Shown here: in pieces, positions 61,112-64,000 of the stretch
Layout of the letters: each line of letters opens with the position of its first letter
Numbering within the stretch: the first letter of the stretch is position 1
Notes under the pieces: model-generated
Told to the model about the DNA's origin: nothing
Seen by the model: only the letters and a program-made list of their open reading frames with translations
Databases searched by the model: none
Program-made: the position numbers and the translations under genes
Assembly (NCBI GenBank): GCA_946998225.1
Contig: CAMPYH010000001.1
Span: forward strand, 310,001 to 374,000
Direction: 5' to 3'
Source of the DNA: an uncultured Clostridiaceae bacterium
Lineage (GTDB): Bacteria; Bacillota; Clostridia; TANB77; CAG-508
DNA length: 64,000 nt

Positions 61112-61823
61112 TAAAAAAGATATTAAAAAAATATTAATTGCACTTTTAGCAATTATTGGTATATCTAAATTACTTCAAGGTGATTTAGTAAAAGAACTTT
61201 TAATTCTACTTTATACACTTCCTGGTTTAATGCTTGCAATAAGTATACATGAGTCAGCACATGCTTTTATGGCATATAAACTGGGAGATGAAACAGCAAA
61301 AAAAGAAGGAAGAATATCTTTAAATCCATTAAAACATATAGATCCAATAGGACTACTTTCACTATTTATATTTAAAATAGGTTGGGGAAAACCTGTAGAA
61401 TATAATCCTAATTATATAAAGGTAGATGATATTAAAAAGGCAGAAGCAAAGATTGCTCTTGCAGGACCTGTTTCAAACTTTATAATGGCATTAATACTAA
61501 TATTTATAGTAGGAATAATTTCTAAATTTGCTCCAATAAATACATTTACAGTAGCTATTGCACAAATAATATATATAGCATTTACATTAAATATAGGACT
61601 TGGTGTATTTAATTTAATACCATTTCCACCACTTGATGGAGAAAAAGTTTTCTATAAGCTATATGAAGGTGAATTTGGAAGATTTGTAAAAGAAAATCAA
61701 TTAGTTATAAATATAGTATTTTTATACCTTATAATGTCAGGAATAATAGGAAGTATTATAGGACCAATTATTGATCAAATAAGTTTTGGAATGAAGAATT
61801 TAGTTAAATTAATATTAGGATAA
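61101..61823 (+). CDS. Site-2 protease-like membrane metalloprotease (M50)
   Basis: 240 aa, about five membrane helices. Zinc motif H50-E51-S-A-H54 in ISIHESAHAFMAYKLGD and the third ligand Asp179 in NLIPFPPLDGEKV are intact. GRISLNPLKHIDPIGLL is also characteristic of the short S2P subfamily. The family cleaves membrane substrates within the bilayer; its target here is unknown. Overlaps nagB by 11 nt with start ATG inside it. Confidence 0.9.
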   Translation: MLFNKKDIKKILIALLAIIGISKLLQGDLVKELLILLYTLPGLMLAISIHESAHAFMAYKLGDETAKKEGRISLNPLKHIDPIGLLSLFIFKIGWGKPVEYNPNYIKVDDIKKAEAKIALAGPVSNFIMALILIFIVGIISKFAPINTFTVAIAQIIYIAFTLNIGLGVFNLIPFPPLDGEKVFYKLYEGEFGRFVKENQLVINIVFLYLIMSGIIGSIIGPIIDQISFGMKNLVKLILG

Positions 61824-61835
61824 TTAGGAAGATAT

Positions 61836-62219
61836 ATGGATAATAAAAGCAAAGAATTAAAATATTTAGATATAGCAATAAAGATTTTATTAAAACTTGA
61901 ATCAGCAGATGATTATATTAAATATAAAGATTTAGTAGAAGATGAAGATAAAAAAGATATAGACCATGTTTTGAATATTTTAATTAAAGAAAATATAATA
62001 AATAGTGCAAGAGGAAATAAAGGCGGATATTTTCTAACTGAAACTATAATGAGATTTACAGTAAAAGAAATTTATTTACTTTTAAAAGATAAAAATATCT
62101 GTGCAGAAAAAAGTATGAGTTTTAATAAGATTCATAATATATTTAAAGAAGAATATATGAAATATGAAAACAATTTAGAAAAAAGATTAGGTGAAATAAA
62201 GCTTAAAGATCTTAAATAA
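61836..62219 (+). CDS. Rrf2-like winged-helix regulator without the Cys cluster
   Basis: 127 aa. A winged helix-turn-helix with DHVLNILIKENIINSARGNKGGYFLTE matches the recognition helix and wing of the Rrf2 family. Rrf2 iron-sulfur members have three Cys after the wing; here only one Cys (NICAEK) is present, so Fe-S sensing is doubtful. It follows the protease by 12 nt; a terminator lies 28 nt beyond. Its target might be its own operon, which is inferred. Confidence 0.7.
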   Translation: MDNKSKELKYLDIAIKILLKLESADDYIKYKDLVEDEDKKDIDHVLNILIKENIINSARGNKGGYFLTETIMRFTVKEIYLLLKDKNICAEKSMSFNKIHNIFKEEYMKYENNLEKRLGEIKLKDLK

Positions 62220-62247
62220 ATATATTTAGATATAAAAAAATTAATAT

Positions 62248-62277
62248 AAAGGGATATGTTTTTACATATTCCTTTTT
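62248..62277 (+). terminator. Terminator after the cdaA operon
   Basis: AAAGGGATATGT (62248-62259) pairs with ACATATTCCTTT (62264-62275), one G-U, around TTTT, followed by T residues. Confidence 0.85.
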
Positions 62278-62303
62278 TAGTTAACATAAAAATATAAAAA
62301 ATT

Positions 62304-62332
62304 TTGTAATATACCACATTTTATGCTATAAT
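62304..62332 (+). promoter_or_regulatory. Extended -10 promoter of the adhesin gene
   Basis: TTGTAA (62304-62309), 17 bp, TATAAT (62327-62332) preceded by TG one base upstream. 50 nt before the start. Confidence 0.75.
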
Positions 62333-62382
62333 TATTTTGAATTTGAAAAAATAGTTAACATAAATACTTGAAAGGAGTAATT

Positions 62383-64000
62383 ATGAATATAAAATTAAGA
62401 AATAAATTTAGAGATATGAAAAAAATTATAGCATCTCTTATGATTCTGATGTTAATAATTCCACAACTTACAGTTTTTGCACAAATAAATGATAAAGCAA
62501 GATTTAGAACTGTAAGCTATAAAGGTGGAAAAGAAAGAACAGGAATTGTAAAAGATTCTAATACATATGATAAAAATACTTATGTAAGTTATAGACTTAA
62601 AAAGTATGATATGCAAAGAGAAATAAGAACTAGACAAATAGAAAATATATATAATGCTTCAAGCACAGTATATTGTCTAGACTTTAATGAACAATTCCCT
62701 CCAAAAAATGGCGTAGAATACATATCAAGAGGTGAATGGAATACATACAATGTAGGTAAAATAGGACTACAAAGAGTTGAAAAAGATGCTTTAAGAAAAG
62801 CTAAACTTTCATGGCTTTTTAATAATATGTATTTACCAAAAGAAGGAAACAAAGAAATTAAAAGAGAATTAGCAGATAAAGTTTTCGGTGGTAATATTGA
62901 AGTATTTAAATATTTAACAGACTCAGATATTGAATTTATAAACCAATGGGCAGTTTGGTATTTTACAAACAATGAACATTTTAAAGAAGGATTTTCTTTA
63001 AAAACTTTAGGACTTGAACTTAAAGAAAATTTAATTAACCAAAACCCAGTTTCTATAAATGAAAGAAAAGCATATATGATGAAATTATTCAATTATTATA
63101 TAGCTAATGCATCTGTAGAAAAAGTAGAAAAACCAGAAGTAAAAGCTCCAAAAGAAGCAGTACTTACTTCAAATGGTTTAGACATTAAATATTTTAATGT
63201 AAAATTTGATAGCAAAAATAATAAAGCACAAATATTATCTATAGACTTAAAAGATAATAAAGGACAAGTAATTCCAAGAGAAAACTATAAAATATTAGAT
63301 AAAAATGAAAATGTTTTAAGTGGAAATATAATAGATAATTTAAATAAAGACTTAATTATAAGAATAAACAAAAATGTAGAAAACATAAAAGAAGTTAATC
63401 TAGATTTAAAATATATGATTAAGAAAACAACTAATGAGGTATATAAAGTTAACTCAAATGATTTAAATGAAGTTAAAAAATACCAACCAGTAATACAAAT
63501 AAAAAATGAATATAAATATGAAAAAATTGAAAGCAAAGTAATAATAAAACAAGATGAAAAAGAAAAAAATCTAGACTTAGCACTTAGAAAAAGTATAGTT
63601 AAAGTAAATAACAAAGACATTTTAGGAAGAGTACCTGCAGGAAAAGAACAAATACAAACAAAAAATCTAAAAAATCATTTAAATCCTAATGGTAAAGATT
63701 TAACAGCTAAATACTTACATGCTAAAAACCCTATAGAAGTAAAACCTGGAGATGTAGTTAAATATAGAATATCTGTATTTAATGAAGGTGAAGTTGATGC
63801 AAAAGTATTTGAAGTAAGAGATAGACTTCCAAAAGGTTTAAAATATATTGAAACACCAAATAATACTAAATACAAATGGAATTTAGACAAAAATGGTGAA
63901 ATATATACAGCACTTCCAGCTAATGAAGTAATTAATAAAATGACTATAAAAAATGGAAACAAAGTAATGTATAGTTTAGACTTATTTGTAGAGTTAAAAG
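62383..64000 (+). CDS. Thioester-domain (TQXA-type) surface adhesin, runs off the window
   Basis: The first 539 codons are visible; no stop in this frame up to 64000. SD AAAGGAG, then a signal peptide (about residues 13-34, IIASLMILMLIIPQLTVFA). The thioester domain has Cys98 in STVYCLDFNEQFP and Gln188 in FINQWAVWYFTN, the pair that forms an internal thioester in Gram-positive adhesins to bind host amines. A DUF11-like beta module with VKPGDVVKYRISVFNEGEVDA and DRLPKGLKYIE is near the end of the visible part. It probably ends in a sortase motif outside the window. Confidence 0.88.
   Translation, partial: MNIKLRNKFRDMKKIIASLMILMLIIPQLTVFAQINDKARFRTVSYKGGKERTGIVKDSNTYDKNTYVSYRLKKYDMQREIRTRQIENIYNASSTVYCLDFNEQFPPKNGVEYISRGEWNTYNVGKIGLQRVEKDALRKAKLSWLFNNMYLPKEGNKEIKRELADKVFGGNIEVFKYLTDSDIEFINQWAVWYFTNNEHFKEGFSLKTLGLELKENLINQNPVSINERKAYMMKLFNYYIANASVEKVEKPEVKAPKEAVLTSNGLDIKYFNVKFDSKNNKAQILSIDLKDNKGQVIPRENYKILDKNENVLSGNIIDNLNKDLIIRINKNVENIKEVNLDLKYMIKKTTNEVYKVNSNDLNEVKKYQPVIQIKNEYKYEKIESKVIIKQDEKEKNLDLALRKSIVKVNNKDILGRVPAGKEQIQTKNLKNHLNPNGKDLTAKYLHAKNPIEVKPGDVVKYRISVFNEGEVDAKVFEVRDRLPKGLKYIETPNNTKYKWNLDKNGEIYTALPANEVINKMTIKNGNKVMYSLDLFVELK

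Overview
The window is AT-rich, densely packed DNA from a monoderm bacterium of the Bacillota (Firmicutes). Most likely this is an uncultured Clostridia-type, host-associated lineage; the exact taxon cannot be fixed from sequence alone. Reasons: Arg is almost always AGA, promoters are TTGnnn-17-TATAAT-like, SD sequences are GGAGG-like, and there are LytR-CpsA-Psr, CdaA and LPXTG-type surface proteins with no outer-membrane genes. Of 66 genes whose stop is visible, 50 end in TAA, 15 in TAG and one in TGA.

Layout. 1-2143: end of an unknown gene, a tiny Cys/Asp-rich peptide gene with its own promoter and terminator, yhaM and two small coiled-coil genes. 2160-5820: rpmG-secE-nusG-rplK-rplA-rplJ-rplL with an L1-type site and an L10 leader; rpoB does not follow. 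5873-14356: leuS, a membrane coiled-coil protein, a type IV prepilin-like protein, a divergent prepilin peptidase, a ROK kinase, an IspD-like protein lacking its N-terminal motif and a DUF5711-type protein; carD is convergent. 15036-24615: a surface polysaccharide locus (two polymerase/ligase-like proteins, TagA-type transferase, flippase, three glycosyltransferases, UDP-GlcNAc 2-epimerase), followed by CvpA and LCP genes. 27009-35797: housekeeping genes (D,D-carboxypeptidase, ComEA, infC-rpmI-rplT with an L20-type leader, three tRNAs, minDE, rpsF-ssb-rpsR with a leader that sequesters the SD).

35830-51046 is the most unusual part: a long Tad-like secretion/pilus locus. It has a CpaB-like SAF protein, two CpaE/TadZ-like proteins without an intact P-loop, a membrane-anchored CpaF/TadA ATPase, a double-length TadB/TadC-like membrane protein and six small-to-giant proteins, each with an N-terminal hydrophobic helix. 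Several of these share an M-[ED/N]-N-x-[SA]-x-A-L start and none has a classical prepilin leader. No secretin is present, as expected for one membrane. Nuclease and dUTPase genes follow, then a giant three-repeat LPFTG surface protein whose frame is broken by one TGA exactly where its two sister repeats have Trp. The window closes with a proline-rich surface protein, cdaA-nagB-site-2 protease-Rrf2-like genes and the start of a thioester-domain adhesin.

Working together: the polysaccharide locus, LCP protein, sortase substrates and Tad-like machine all build or decorate the cell surface; the remainder is translation and division housekeeping under ribosomal-protein autoregulation.
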